From JADJWR01 sp964509545 (GTDB lineage Bacteria; Pseudomonadota; Gammaproteobacteria; Burkholderiales; Burkholderiaceae_F), in assembly GCA_964509545.1 (NCBI GenBank), contig CAZDXQ010000007.1, positions 1-64,000 of the forward strand: a DNA stretch of 64,000 nucleotides, written 5' to 3'. Numbering within the stretch: position 1 is the stretch's first letter; every line of letters starts with the position of its first letter. The notes under the pieces were generated by a model, which did no database searches, was not told the DNA's origin, and saw nothing but the letters and a program-made list of their open reading frames with translations. The position numbers and the translations under genes are program-made. Shown in pieces: positions 53,358 through 61,412 of the stretch.

Positions 53358-53487
53358 CGCTTCCCTGCGCAAGAATTAACTTGTTCAGGTTCCAAGGGTC
53401 TTTCTCACCCGTTCTTGCCGGCCTTTGTCGCCGGTTCGAACCGCCGCGCTTAGCAACGCGCAGCGGATTTATGCGGGACCCCTAGCG
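53358..53487 (-). promoter_or_regulatory. TPP riboswitch (THI element)
   Basis: Read on the minus strand, the leader has the conserved thiamine pyrophosphate aptamer order: TAGGGGTCCC, GGGTGAGAAAGACCC (the CTGAGA element, here GTGAGA), AACCTGAACAAGTTAAT and TCTTGCGCAGGGAAGC. The P1 helix closes by CGCT with AGCG (53484-53487 and 53358-53361), and a P4-like CAAG/CTTG stem is visible. It ends 75 bases before the receptor start and should repress the receptor when TPP is plentiful. Confidence 0.85.
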
Positions 53488-53498
53488 TGCGAAAGCGA

Positions 53499-54029
53499 TT
53501 ATAGGTCGGCCAGTGCGGCCAGTGCCGCCTGCCGTCGCAGTTCGCCAGCGCCAGCGATGAGGCTGAACGGCAGTCCGGCCTGCCGCAGGCGCCGCAGCAG
53601 CAGATCGTGACAGGCTTCGCGCGCCGCTGGCCCGTCGCGCTGGATGCCGTCGGCGATCCAAGGCAGGTCCGGGGCCAGCAGCAATGTGGCCTGGTAGACG
53701 GCGTGGTGCTCGATCGCCGCCGCGTACAGCGACACGTCGGCGAACAGCAGTTCGCTGTAAACGGCCGTGACCAGCGGCGCCGAATCGGCAAGCACCCAGC
53801 CGAGCCGTTCGACCCGTGCCTGCGCCAACGCCAGCGCCTCGCGCGCCTGCTGCTCGGCGAGGATATGGGCCTGCTCGCCCGCGGCGGGGGTGCGCGCCAG
53901 CCGGTCGCAGAACTCGCGCAGGTATTCCGGGATCCAAAGGCCGGGCAAGGCTTCGGCAAGTTGCTGAGCCAGTTCGGTCTTGCCGACGCATTCGGCGCCG
54001 ATGATCGCGATGCGGCGAACGGAACTCAT
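53499..54029 (-). CDS. NadR-like P-loop ATPase, probable thiamine (or nucleoside) kinase
   Basis: 176 residues from ATG 54029. SVRRIAIIGAECVGKTELAQ gives a Walker A (GAECVGKT), LWIPEYLREFCDRLARTP follows, and VLADSAPLVTAVYSELLFAD carries a Walker B-like Asp. The layout is that of the AAA_28/NadR ribosylnicotinamide kinase domain. NadR pairs with PnuC in NAD salvage, but the TPP riboswitch next door makes thiamine the more likely substrate. Its start overlaps the pnuT stop (ATGA), so the two are coupled. Confidence 0.75.
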   Translation of the reverse strand: MSSVRRIAIIGAECVGKTELAQQLAEALPGLWIPEYLREFCDRLARTPAAGEQAHILAEQQAREALALAQARVERLGWVLADSAPLVTAVYSELLFADVSLYAAAIEHHAVYQATLLLAPDLPWIADGIQRDGPAAREACHDLLLRRLRQAGLPFSLIAGAGELRRQAALAALADL

Positions 54030-54628
54030 CGCGCCAGCCTGCCCCAGCGGCGCCAGCCGGCGACGGCGAGCGCGGCGAAGACGACATACAGCAGCGCGGT
54101 CAGCCATAGCGACTTGTAGGCGTAAAGCACGACGCTGACGGCATTGACCGTCAGCCACACCGGCCAGGTTTCGACGAATTTCAGCGCCAGCAGGATCTGG
54201 CCGACGAAGCTGCCGACGGTGGGAAAGGCGTTGAAATAGGGCACGTCGGTGTCGGTGAAGCGCGCCAGCAGCATGCCGAGCAGCGGCCACGCCACCAGCC
54301 AGAGCAGTGCGACGACGAATCGTCGCCGGCGGCCGAGACGGGCGATGCGCAGCGCAGCGGCACCATCGTCGCCACCGCGCCTGCCGAACAGCCACTGATA
54401 CCAGCCCCAGATCGAGGCGACGACGAAGAACGCCTGCACCGCGACGTCGCCATACAGCCGGCTGTCGAAGAACAGCCACGCGTAGAGCAGGCTGGCGGCG
54501 ATTGCCAGCGGCCAGCCCCAGTGGATCTCCAGGACGTTGAGCACGACGCAGCCGAGCGCCAGCGCGAAGGCAACGATCTCCAGCCAGGTCACCCCGGCGC
54601 CGAACATCGTGAACGCGACATCGAGCAT
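54026..54628 (-). CDS. pnuT: PnuC family vitamin transporter, probable PnuT (thiamine)
   Basis: 200 residues from ATG 54628, with about seven helices. PnuC marks are WLEIVAFALALGCVVLNVLE, HWGWPLAIAASLLYAWLFFD, FFVVASIWGWYQWLFGRRGG (W..QW substrate motif), KFVETWPVWLTVNAVSVVLY and YKSLWLTALLYVVFA. PnuC members carry vitamins by facilitated diffusion and are driven by intracellular phosphorylation, supplied here by the coupled kinase. The TPP riboswitch and TonB receptor downstream favour thiamine over nicotinamide riboside. Confidence 0.82.
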   Translation of the reverse strand: MLDVAFTMFGAGVTWLEIVAFALALGCVVLNVLEIHWGWPLAIAASLLYAWLFFDSRLYGDVAVQAFFVVASIWGWYQWLFGRRGGDDGAAALRIARLGRRRRFVVALLWLVAWPLLGMLLARFTDTDVPYFNAFPTVGSFVGQILLALKFVETWPVWLTVNAVSVVLYAYKSLWLTALLYVVFAALAVAGWRRWGRLAR

Positions 54629-54680
54629 CGGCCGCGACTGTACGCGAGGCCGCACGCGCCCGCTGGCCGATAATCGCGGG

Positions 54681-55583
54681 ATGGATGCATCCGCTGGCCG
54701 GCCGCCCGGCCTAGATGTGAAACGCTACAGCGCTCCGATCACGGCCGCCGAGCGGCGCGAGTTCATCCCCTTCATGCACGTGCTGATCGCCACGGCGTTC
54801 GCCGTCATCCGGCCGCGGTTCCTGCGCGGCGTGGCCGTGAGCAGCAAGGCCGACGCCACGCCTGTCACCGCCGCCGACCGTGGTGCCGAGGCGGCGATGC
54901 GGCGTGCAATCGGCGCCCGCTATCCCGGGCACGGCATCCTCGGCGAGGAGTATGGCGAGAAGCGCGGCCGCCGCTATCGATGGGTCCTCGATCCCGTCGA
55001 CGGCACGCGGGCCTTCATTTCCCACTGCTTCCTGTTCGGCACGCTGATCGCGCTCGAGCGCGACGACGGCGCCGGCTTCGCACCGATCCTCGGCGCCATC
55101 GCGCACCCCGCCGCCGGCCTGGCGCTGATCGGTCATCGTCAGGCGACACGCCTTTATGCCTCGGACGGCAGCGTAAGAACGGCGCGCGTGCGCCGCTGCG
55201 CCCGGATCGAGGAGGCGACGGTGCTGGCAACCACGCACTGGGAAACCGGAGAGCAGCGCGGCGGTGCCGGCATCGCTGCGCTGATCGGCCGCGCCCGGCT
55301 ATATCGCACCTGGGGCGACTGTTTCGGTTACTTCGCATTGGCCACCGGCGGTGCCGACGTGATGCTCGACCCGACGCTGGCCTACTGGGACGTGGCGGCG
55401 ATCGTGCCCGTGGTCGAGGGCGCCGGCGGCCGCGTCACCAGTTGGTCCGGCGGCAATCCGCTGGCCGAGCCATCGCTGATCGCCACCGCCGGGCCGCTGC
55501 ACGACGATGTATTGAGGCAGCTGGCACCGGCGGGCACGAATCAAGCAGAATCGGGCCCCAGCGCCGATGTCGAACGTGCCTGA
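54681..55583 (+). CDS. Inositol monophosphatase family phosphatase (HisN-like)
   Basis: 300 residues. The lithium-sensitive phosphatase signature is clear: ILGEEYGEKRG (metal Glu), VLDPVDGTRAF (metal Asp) and YWDVAAIVPVVEGAGG near the C-terminus, with TPVTAADRGAEAAMRR earlier. The pattern FMHVLIATAF...SSKADATPVT resembles histidinol-phosphatases of the IMP type, though inositol or nucleotide phosphates are possible. It is divergent from pnuT by 52 bases and overlaps the histidine kinase start by 17 bases. Confidence 0.85.
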   Translation: MDASAGRPPGLDVKRYSAPITAAERREFIPFMHVLIATAFAVIRPRFLRGVAVSSKADATPVTAADRGAEAAMRRAIGARYPGHGILGEEYGEKRGRRYRWVLDPVDGTRAFISHCFLFGTLIALERDDGAGFAPILGAIAHPAAGLALIGHRQATRLYASDGSVRTARVRRCARIEEATVLATTHWETGEQRGGAGIAALIGRARLYRTWGDCFGYFALATGGADVMLDPTLAYWDVAAIVPVVEGAGGRVTSWSGGNPLAEPSLIATAGPLHDDVLRQLAPAGTNQAESGPSADVERA

Positions 55584-56676
55584 ATCCACCCTTCATCTTG
55601 TCGTGGTCGAGGATTCGCCGGTCGATTACGAGCTGGCGCTGGCGCACGTGGTGAGCGACGCCGCGCTGGCCACCGGCAAGGTGACCGGACAGCGGGTCGA
55701 GGACGAGGCCGGCCTGCGCGCAGCGCTGGCAGCCGGCGGGGTCGATGCGGTCATCACCGACCACAACCTGCCGCGCTTCGATTCGTTCAGCGCCCTGAAG
55801 GTCGCGCGCGAATGCGATGCCGAACTGCCGGTGCTGGTGCTGTCGGGCGACCTGTCCGAGGAACTGGCAGTGGCCGCGCTGCATGCGGGCGCCGACGACT
55901 TCGTGCTGAAGTCGCGCATGCGGCGACTGGCACCCGCCTTGCAACGCGCCCTCGAAGCGGCCCGCGGGCGGCGGGAGCGCCGTATGCAGGCGCAGCGGCT
56001 GCGCGAGCTCGCCGCGCATCTGCAGCGCGTGCGCGAGGAGGAGCGACATGCGCTGGCGCGCGAACTGCACGACGATGTCGGCGCGCTGCTGACGGCGCTG
56101 AAATTCGAGCTGTCGCATCTGGCCCGCGAGCTGCATGGCCGGCCTGCGGCGGCGCCGCGCGTGCGGGCGATGCAGGAACTGCTGACACAGGCGGTTGCTG
56201 CCAGCCACCGCATTCAGTACAACCTGCGCCCGCCGGTGCTCGACGCCGGCCTGCCGGCCGCGCTGGACTGGCTGGTGCGCGGCTTTGCCGAGCGCACCGG
56301 CATTGCCACCCGCTACGAAAGCAACCGCGACAGCCTGTCGCTGCCGCCGGCACCGGCCACCGCGCTGTACCGCTTCGCGCAGGAAGCCCTGGCCAATGTT
56401 GCCCGCCATGCGCAGGCCTCGCGGGTCGGCGCGACCCTGTTCGCCACCGATGAGGAAGTGACACTGGAGATCACCGACGACGGCGCCGGCTTCGACCCGC
56501 GCATGCTCGACTCTGCACCGGGCTTCGGCCTGCGCGGACTGGTCGAGCGGGCGAGGTCGCTCGGCGGCTGGGCCGAAATCAGTTCGTCGCCCGGACACGG
56601 CACGACAGTGATGCTGGCGGTGCCGCTGGCCGCCGATGCGGCCGCCAGCGCGCCTGCGGCCGGCGACGCGCAATGA
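55567..56676 (+). CDS. Histidine kinase of NarX type with N-terminal receiver domain
   Basis: 369 residues. The receiver domain (10-135) has LVVVEDSPVDYELA, phospho-acceptor Asp in DAVITDHNLPRF, and LVLSGDLSEE. A HisKA_3 dimerisation domain follows with the phospho-His in ARELHDDVGALLTALKFELS, then HATPase_c with EALANVARHAQASRVG and ITDDGAGFDPRML, GLRGLVERARSLGG. There is no membrane segment, so it is a cytoplasmic kinase controlled by its receiver. It pairs with the LuxR-type regulator that starts 10 bases later. Confidence 0.9.
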   Translation: MSNVPESTLHLVVVEDSPVDYELALAHVVSDAALATGKVTGQRVEDEAGLRAALAAGGVDAVITDHNLPRFDSFSALKVARECDAELPVLVLSGDLSEELAVAALHAGADDFVLKSRMRRLAPALQRALEAARGRRERRMQAQRLRELAAHLQRVREEERHALARELHDDVGALLTALKFELSHLARELHGRPAAAPRVRAMQELLTQAVAASHRIQYNLRPPVLDAGLPAALDWLVRGFAERTGIATRYESNRDSLSLPPAPATALYRFAQEALANVARHAQASRVGATLFATDEEVTLEITDDGAGFDPRMLDSAPGFGLRGLVERARSLGGWAEISSSPGHGTTVMLAVPLAADAAASAPAAGDAQ

Positions 56677-56686
56677 GCGCGACGCC

Positions 56687-57322
56687 ATGACCGCCCGCAC
56701 CATCGTCGTCGACGACCACGCCATCGTCCGCCGCGGCATCGTGCAGATCCTGGCCGAGAATCCGCGGGTGCAGATCGTCGCCGAGGCCTCCGACTACCCG
56801 ACGCTGCGCATCGCGCTGCGCGCGCACGGCGAGATCGACCTGCTGATCACCGACATCGGCCTGCCCGGCAAGGACGGCATCGAGATCCTGCGCCTGCTGC
56901 GCGAAGAGATGCCGAAGCTGAAGGTGCTGGTGCTGTCGATGTATCCGGAGGACCAGTACGCCGTGCGCGCCTTTCGCGCAGGCGCCGCCGGCTACCTGAA
57001 CAAGGCCAGCGCGCCGGAGCGACTGCTCGAGGCCGTGGACACGGTGCTGGCCGGCGGCAAGTACGTGACCCCGGAAATCGCGCAGGCGCTCGTCGAGCGC
57101 CTGCAGGCGCCGAGCGAGGCGGTGCCGCACCAGAAGCTTTCCGATCGCGAGTTCCAGACGCTGAAGCTGATTGCCTCGGGCAAGCGGCTGTCGGAAATCG
57201 CCGAGGCGCTGGCCCTGAGCCCGAAGACCGTCAGCGTCTACCGCGCCCGCATCCTCGACAAGATGGGCCTGCGCAACAACGCCGAACTGACGCACTACGC
57301 GATCAGGAACGGACTCGTCTGA
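56687..57322 (+). CDS. LuxR/NarL family response regulator
   Basis: 211 residues. The receiver domain has IVVDDHAIVRRGI, phospho-Asp in LLITDIGLPGKDGI, VLSMYPEDQYAVRAFRAGAA and the switch Lys in GYLNKASAPE. The C-terminal LuxR helix-turn-helix reads LSDREFQTLKLIASGKRLSE, IAEALALSPKTVSVYRARIL, KMGLRNNAELTHYAI. It is the cognate DNA-binding partner of the upstream kinase. Targets cannot be inferred. Confidence 0.93.
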   Translation: MTARTIVVDDHAIVRRGIVQILAENPRVQIVAEASDYPTLRIALRAHGEIDLLITDIGLPGKDGIEILRLLREEMPKLKVLVLSMYPEDQYAVRAFRAGAAGYLNKASAPERLLEAVDTVLAGGKYVTPEIAQALVERLQAPSEAVPHQKLSDREFQTLKLIASGKRLSEIAEALALSPKTVSVYRARILDKMGLRNNAELTHYAIRNGLV

Positions 57323-57347
57323 CCGCCGGCCAGCGGCCGCGTGCCGA

Positions 57348-59165
57348 TCACTGCGCTTTCAGCACCCGGTTCTTGCCGGCGCGTTTGGCCGCGTACATCG
57401 TCTCGTCGGCGCGCTTGATCAACTCGTCGAGCGGCTCGCGGTCGCGCCACGCGGCAGCGCCGCCGGAGAAAGTGAGGACGCGGCTTTCCTCTTCGAAGCG
57501 GAACGGATTCGACGCCAGCATGTGCAGGCAGCGTTCGACCGCGACCACGGCCTCGTCGGCGTTGGTCGCGGGCAGCAGAATGCAGAACTCCTCGCCACCG
57601 ATGCGGGCCAGCAGGTCGGTCGGGCGCAGCGATGCGCGGACCGTCTGCACCAGATGCACCAGGGCCCGGTCGCCGGCCAGGTGGCCGAGCGAGTCGTTCA
57701 GCTTCTTGAAGTTGTCCAGGTCGATCAGCACCGCCGCCAGCGGTGTCGCGTAACGAGCCGCGCGCGCGCTTTCGATGCGGAACGACTCCTCGAGGCCGCG
57801 GCGGTTCAGTACCTGGGTCAGCGGATCCTTCTGCACCAGGGACGAGACCTGTGCCAGCTCGCGCTCGAGATCGCGCATCCGCGTTTCATAGATCTCGACC
57901 TTGCGCCGGGCGGCTTCCAGCTCGTCGCGCGAGCTCTGCAGGTTCGTGCGCATCGACTCGGTGTCGGCGAGCAGGCCGCCGACAACCCGCGACAGCGTGT
58001 CGAAGTCGGTCGCCTCCTCCATCTGCTTCTGGTAGCTGCCGATCTGCTCGTAGAAGCGCCCGGTCGAGTCGCCCATCGTGCTGATCCGCGTCACCAGCGT
58101 CGACAGCATTTCCTTCAGCGCCAGCTTGGCGTCGGTCAAGCTGCGCCGCGCCGCCGCCTGCCGCTCGATCACCGTCGCCAGCTTGTGCTCGGCGTCGGAA
58201 AGCTGCGACGCGGTCAGCGGCCCGTCGATCAGCGCCCGGATCGGCTCGAGCTGTCCGGCCAGCCAGACCTCGTCGGGGGTGAGCGACTTCATGTTGTCGC
58301 ACAGCAGGCCGAGCAGCCGCTGCAGCCCCGCCTTGATCCGCCGCTCGTCCTCGATCTGCCGGTCGATGGCGGCCACCGCGTCGACGAAGCGCGCGACGAT
58401 GCCGTCGGCGGGAGCCGTTTCGATCGCCTCCTGCGTGAATTCACGCAGCCTGCCCGCGGCCGGGCTCGCCTCGCCGCAGGCGTGCTCGAGCAGGACCGCC
58501 GCGCGCAGCGCCACCTGCTGCCAGGCGCGCGCCCGTGCCCGTGCGTCCTGCAGTTGCGCCGGAAGCTCCGGATCCACATATCGCTCGGCGGCCGCGATCG
58601 GCGGCTCGGCCGGTGGCGCAGGCGCGGGCGCCGGCGCCGGCGGCTCGCTGCGCGCCGACGACACGCCGGCCAGCGGCGGTCCCCACGAATCGACCAGTTT
58701 GCGCAGCCGCTCGAGTGCAACGTCCGGCTCGGTGGCGGCGGTGTCGATCACGTGGCCGACCGCTTCGAGCTTGCGCGCACGCGTCCAGTTGGCGTGAAGC
58801 GCGTCGACGCTTCGCAACAGCATCAGCGTCGTCTGCGGCCAGCCGCTTCCGGCGCCGCCGGGCCCCCGGGCCAACACGCCTTCGAGCAGGGTCTGCACAC
58901 CCGCCCAGTCGCCGCGGCGCGCGCGCTCAACGATCGGCGCCAGTTCGTCGCGGTTGATCCGGCTCGCGCGCAGCAGATCTCGCAGCACGTCGCGCAGCAG
59001 CGCCAGCGGCGAGCCGGCCGCCGTGCCGCCGTTGACCTCGTGATAGACCTCGGCGAAGGTCTCCGGCGTCGGAATGCGCCGCCGCTCGGCCAGCGCTTTC
59101 AGCGTCCGGCGCGCGGCCTCGGCCAGCTGGGCCGAGCGCGCAGCCGATGCGTCGGCCATGTTCAT
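57348..59165 (-). CDS. Diguanylate cyclase (GGDEF domain)
   Basis: 605 residues. A long helical N-terminal sensing region (about 1-430) includes an Ala/Pro linker and coiled-coil-like segments. The C-terminal GGDEF domain has DPLTQVLNRRGLEESFRIES, VLIDLDNFKKLNDSLGHLAG, the active-site IGGEEFCILLPAT and a final KRADETMYAAKRAGKN. It makes c-di-GMP in the cytoplasm. No transmembrane helix is seen. The start overlaps the stop of the upstream GGDEF-EAL gene (ATGA), so they are coupled. Confidence 0.92.
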   Translation of the reverse strand: MNMADASAARSAQLAEAARRTLKALAERRRIPTPETFAEVYHEVNGGTAAGSPLALLRDVLRDLLRASRINRDELAPIVERARRGDWAGVQTLLEGVLARGPGGAGSGWPQTTLMLLRSVDALHANWTRARKLEAVGHVIDTAATEPDVALERLRKLVDSWGPPLAGVSSARSEPPAPAPAPAPPAEPPIAAAERYVDPELPAQLQDARARARAWQQVALRAAVLLEHACGEASPAAGRLREFTQEAIETAPADGIVARFVDAVAAIDRQIEDERRIKAGLQRLLGLLCDNMKSLTPDEVWLAGQLEPIRALIDGPLTASQLSDAEHKLATVIERQAAARRSLTDAKLALKEMLSTLVTRISTMGDSTGRFYEQIGSYQKQMEEATDFDTLSRVVGGLLADTESMRTNLQSSRDELEAARRKVEIYETRMRDLERELAQVSSLVQKDPLTQVLNRRGLEESFRIESARAARYATPLAAVLIDLDNFKKLNDSLGHLAGDRALVHLVQTVRASLRPTDLLARIGGEEFCILLPATNADEAVVAVERCLHMLASNPFRFEEESRVLTFSGGAAAWRDREPLDELIKRADETMYAAKRAGKNRVLKAQ

Positions 59166-61384
59166 GGCCGCGCTTCCCCGAACTCGACGGCGATGCCCGG
59201 CACGCCGTCGGCGGCGCGCCGCAGGTAATCGGCGAACTCGTCGGCCGGCAGCGCCTTCGAAAACAGCCAGCCCTGCTGCAGCACGCAGCCCTGTTCGGCC
59301 AGCAACCGCATCTGGCCCTCGGTCTCCACGCCTTCGGCCACGACGCGAAGGCGCAGGCTGCGGCTCATGGCGATGATGGCGGCGACGATCGCAGCGTTGT
59401 CGCTCGCGGCCTCCAGGTCGCGGACGAACGAGCGGTCGATCTTCAGCGTGTCGATCGGCAGCCGCTTCAGGTACGACAGCGACGAGTAGCCGGTGCCGAA
59501 GTCGTCGATCGACAGGGCCACGCCGAGGTCCTTAAGCGTCAGCAGCAGCGCGCCGGCGGTGTCGATGTTCTGCATCAACACGGTTTCGGTCAGCTCCAGC
59601 TCGATCAGGTCCGCCGATATGCCGCTTTGCTGCAGGGCCTCGCGAACGGGCCGAGACAGGTCGGCCCGCTGCACGTGCCGGCTGGAGATGTTGATCGACA
59701 CCGGCACCGGCTCGAGGCCGGCGTCGCGCCAGGCAACGAGCTGCCGGCAGACTTCGCGGATCGCCCACTCGGTGATGTCGACGATCAGGCCGGTCTCCTC
59801 GGCCAGGGCGATGAACTCGCCCGGCGGCACCAGCTCGCCGTCGCGCTGCCAGCGCATCAGCGCCTCGGCCCCCACGACGCGACCGGCCGCCACATCGATC
59901 TTCGGCTGGAAATGCAGCACCAGTTCGTTGCGCGCCAGCGCGCGGTGCAGCGCCGCCTCAAGCCGCCAGCGATCGGCGCTGACAGTCTGCATCGAGCTGT
60001 CGTAGGGCTGCCAGCCGTTGCGCCCGGTCTCCTTGACCGCGTACATGGCGATGTCGGCCTTGCGCACCAGAGTATCGACGTCGGTGCCGTCGCGCGGAAA
60101 GAGGGCCACGCCGATCGAGACCGTGGCGAAGACTTCGTGGCCACCGCAGGCGACCGGCCTGCGCAGCACCTCGAGCAGCCGCTGCGCCACGCGTTCGGCC
60201 ACGCCGGCGTCGGCCAGATCGGTGAGCAGGACCGTGAACTCGTCGCCGCCGAGCCGGGCCACGCTGCAGCCGAAATGCGCCGTCGCCTCCTGCGGATCGT
60301 CGGGCACGGCATCGACGCGGGCCACCGTGTCGGTTTCGCGAACGGCTGCATACAGGCGCACTGCCAGTTCGCGCAGCAACTGGTCGCCGACATCGTGGCC
60401 CAGCGTGTCGTTGATCTGCTTGAAGCGGTCGACGTCGATGAACAGCACCGCGACCTGCGTGCCCGTGGCCGCGGCACGCGACAGGCTGCTCATGAACTGA
60501 TCGCGGAAGAAGCGCCGGTTGGGCAGCCCGGTCAGGCTGTCGAAGTTCGCCAGCCTGCGGATCTGGTCCTCGGCCTGCTTGCGCTCGGTGATGTCCTGCA
60601 CCACGCCGTGCACCAACTGCGGCCTGCCCTGCTCGTCGCGGTCGACCTCGGCCTCGACGCGCAGCGTGCGGCTGGTGCCGTTTGGCCGCAGCAGCCGGCA
60701 CTCGAACTGCAGCTGCCCGCTTTCATGACGCGCCTGCTCCAGCAGCGTGCGCACCTTCGGCCGGTCTTCCTCCGCCAGCCGGCTCCACAGGAACCAGTCG
60801 GCGAGCCCCTCGGCCTGCCGGGGCAGACCGGCGATCGAGTAGAACTCTTCCGACACCCGCACCCAGCGCTTGGCGATGTCCCATTCCCAGCTGCCGATAC
60901 GGGCGATGCGTTGCGCCTTGTTCAGCTTGCGCTGGCTGGCGGCCAGCGCCTCGCGCGTTCGCGCGGCGCGCAGCATGTAGCGCAGCCGCTCGGACAGCAG
61001 TGTCCACTGGCTGCTCGTCTTGACGAAGAAATCGGTGGCACCGGCCTCGTATGCGCGCGCCACCGAGGACTCGTCGTCCAGCCCGGTCAGCATCAGTACC
61101 GGCACATGCTCGCCGGCGGGCAAGGCCCGCAGCCTCTCGCAGGTCTGGAAGCCGTCCATGCCCGGCATCAGTGCATCGACGACCACCGCGTCCGGGTGCA
61201 CGGCAGCAAACAGTGCCAGGGCCTGCGCGCCGCTTTCGGCCTCGATCACACGCCAGTTGCGTTCGGCCAGCGCGGTGGCGGTCAGCAGCCGCGCGATCGG
61301 GTCGTCGTCGACAAGCAGCACGCACTCGCCTTCGCCGCCGCGGCATTCGGACATCTGATCACGTGGCCGGGAATCCATGGTCAC
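59162..61384 (-). CDS. Response regulator with PAS, GGDEF and EAL domains
   Basis: 740 residues. REC (20-140, VLLVDDDPIARLLTATALAE, phospho-Asp in AVVVDALMPGMDGF), PAS with PAC (about 155-290, SWEWDIAKRWVRVSEEF; QDITERKQAEDQ), GGDEF (RRLANFDSLTGLPNRRFFRD; ARLGGDEFTVLL) and EAL (GAEALMRWQ; ELTETVLMQN; IDDFGTGYSSLSYLKRLPID; ALPADEFADYL). Both catalytic signatures look intact, so it may make or break c-di-GMP under receiver control. It lies between the hybrid kinase and the diguanylate cyclase and likely receives phosphate from the former. Confidence 0.93.
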   Translation of the reverse strand: MTMDSRPRDQMSECRGGEGECVLLVDDDPIARLLTATALAERNWRVIEAESGAQALALFAAVHPDAVVVDALMPGMDGFQTCERLRALPAGEHVPVLMLTGLDDESSVARAYEAGATDFFVKTSSQWTLLSERLRYMLRAARTREALAASQRKLNKAQRIARIGSWEWDIAKRWVRVSEEFYSIAGLPRQAEGLADWFLWSRLAEEDRPKVRTLLEQARHESGQLQFECRLLRPNGTSRTLRVEAEVDRDEQGRPQLVHGVVQDITERKQAEDQIRRLANFDSLTGLPNRRFFRDQFMSSLSRAAATGTQVAVLFIDVDRFKQINDTLGHDVGDQLLRELAVRLYAAVRETDTVARVDAVPDDPQEATAHFGCSVARLGGDEFTVLLTDLADAGVAERVAQRLLEVLRRPVACGGHEVFATVSIGVALFPRDGTDVDTLVRKADIAMYAVKETGRNGWQPYDSSMQTVSADRWRLEAALHRALARNELVLHFQPKIDVAAGRVVGAEALMRWQRDGELVPPGEFIALAEETGLIVDITEWAIREVCRQLVAWRDAGLEPVPVSINISSRHVQRADLSRPVREALQQSGISADLIELELTETVLMQNIDTAGALLLTLKDLGVALSIDDFGTGYSSLSYLKRLPIDTLKIDRSFVRDLEAASDNAAIVAAIIAMSRSLRLRVVAEGVETEGQMRLLAEQGCVLQQGWLFSKALPADEFADYLRRAADGVPGIAVEFGEARP

Positions 61385-61412
61385 CAGGTCTGCTTAACGT
61401 TGGTGCGGCGGT

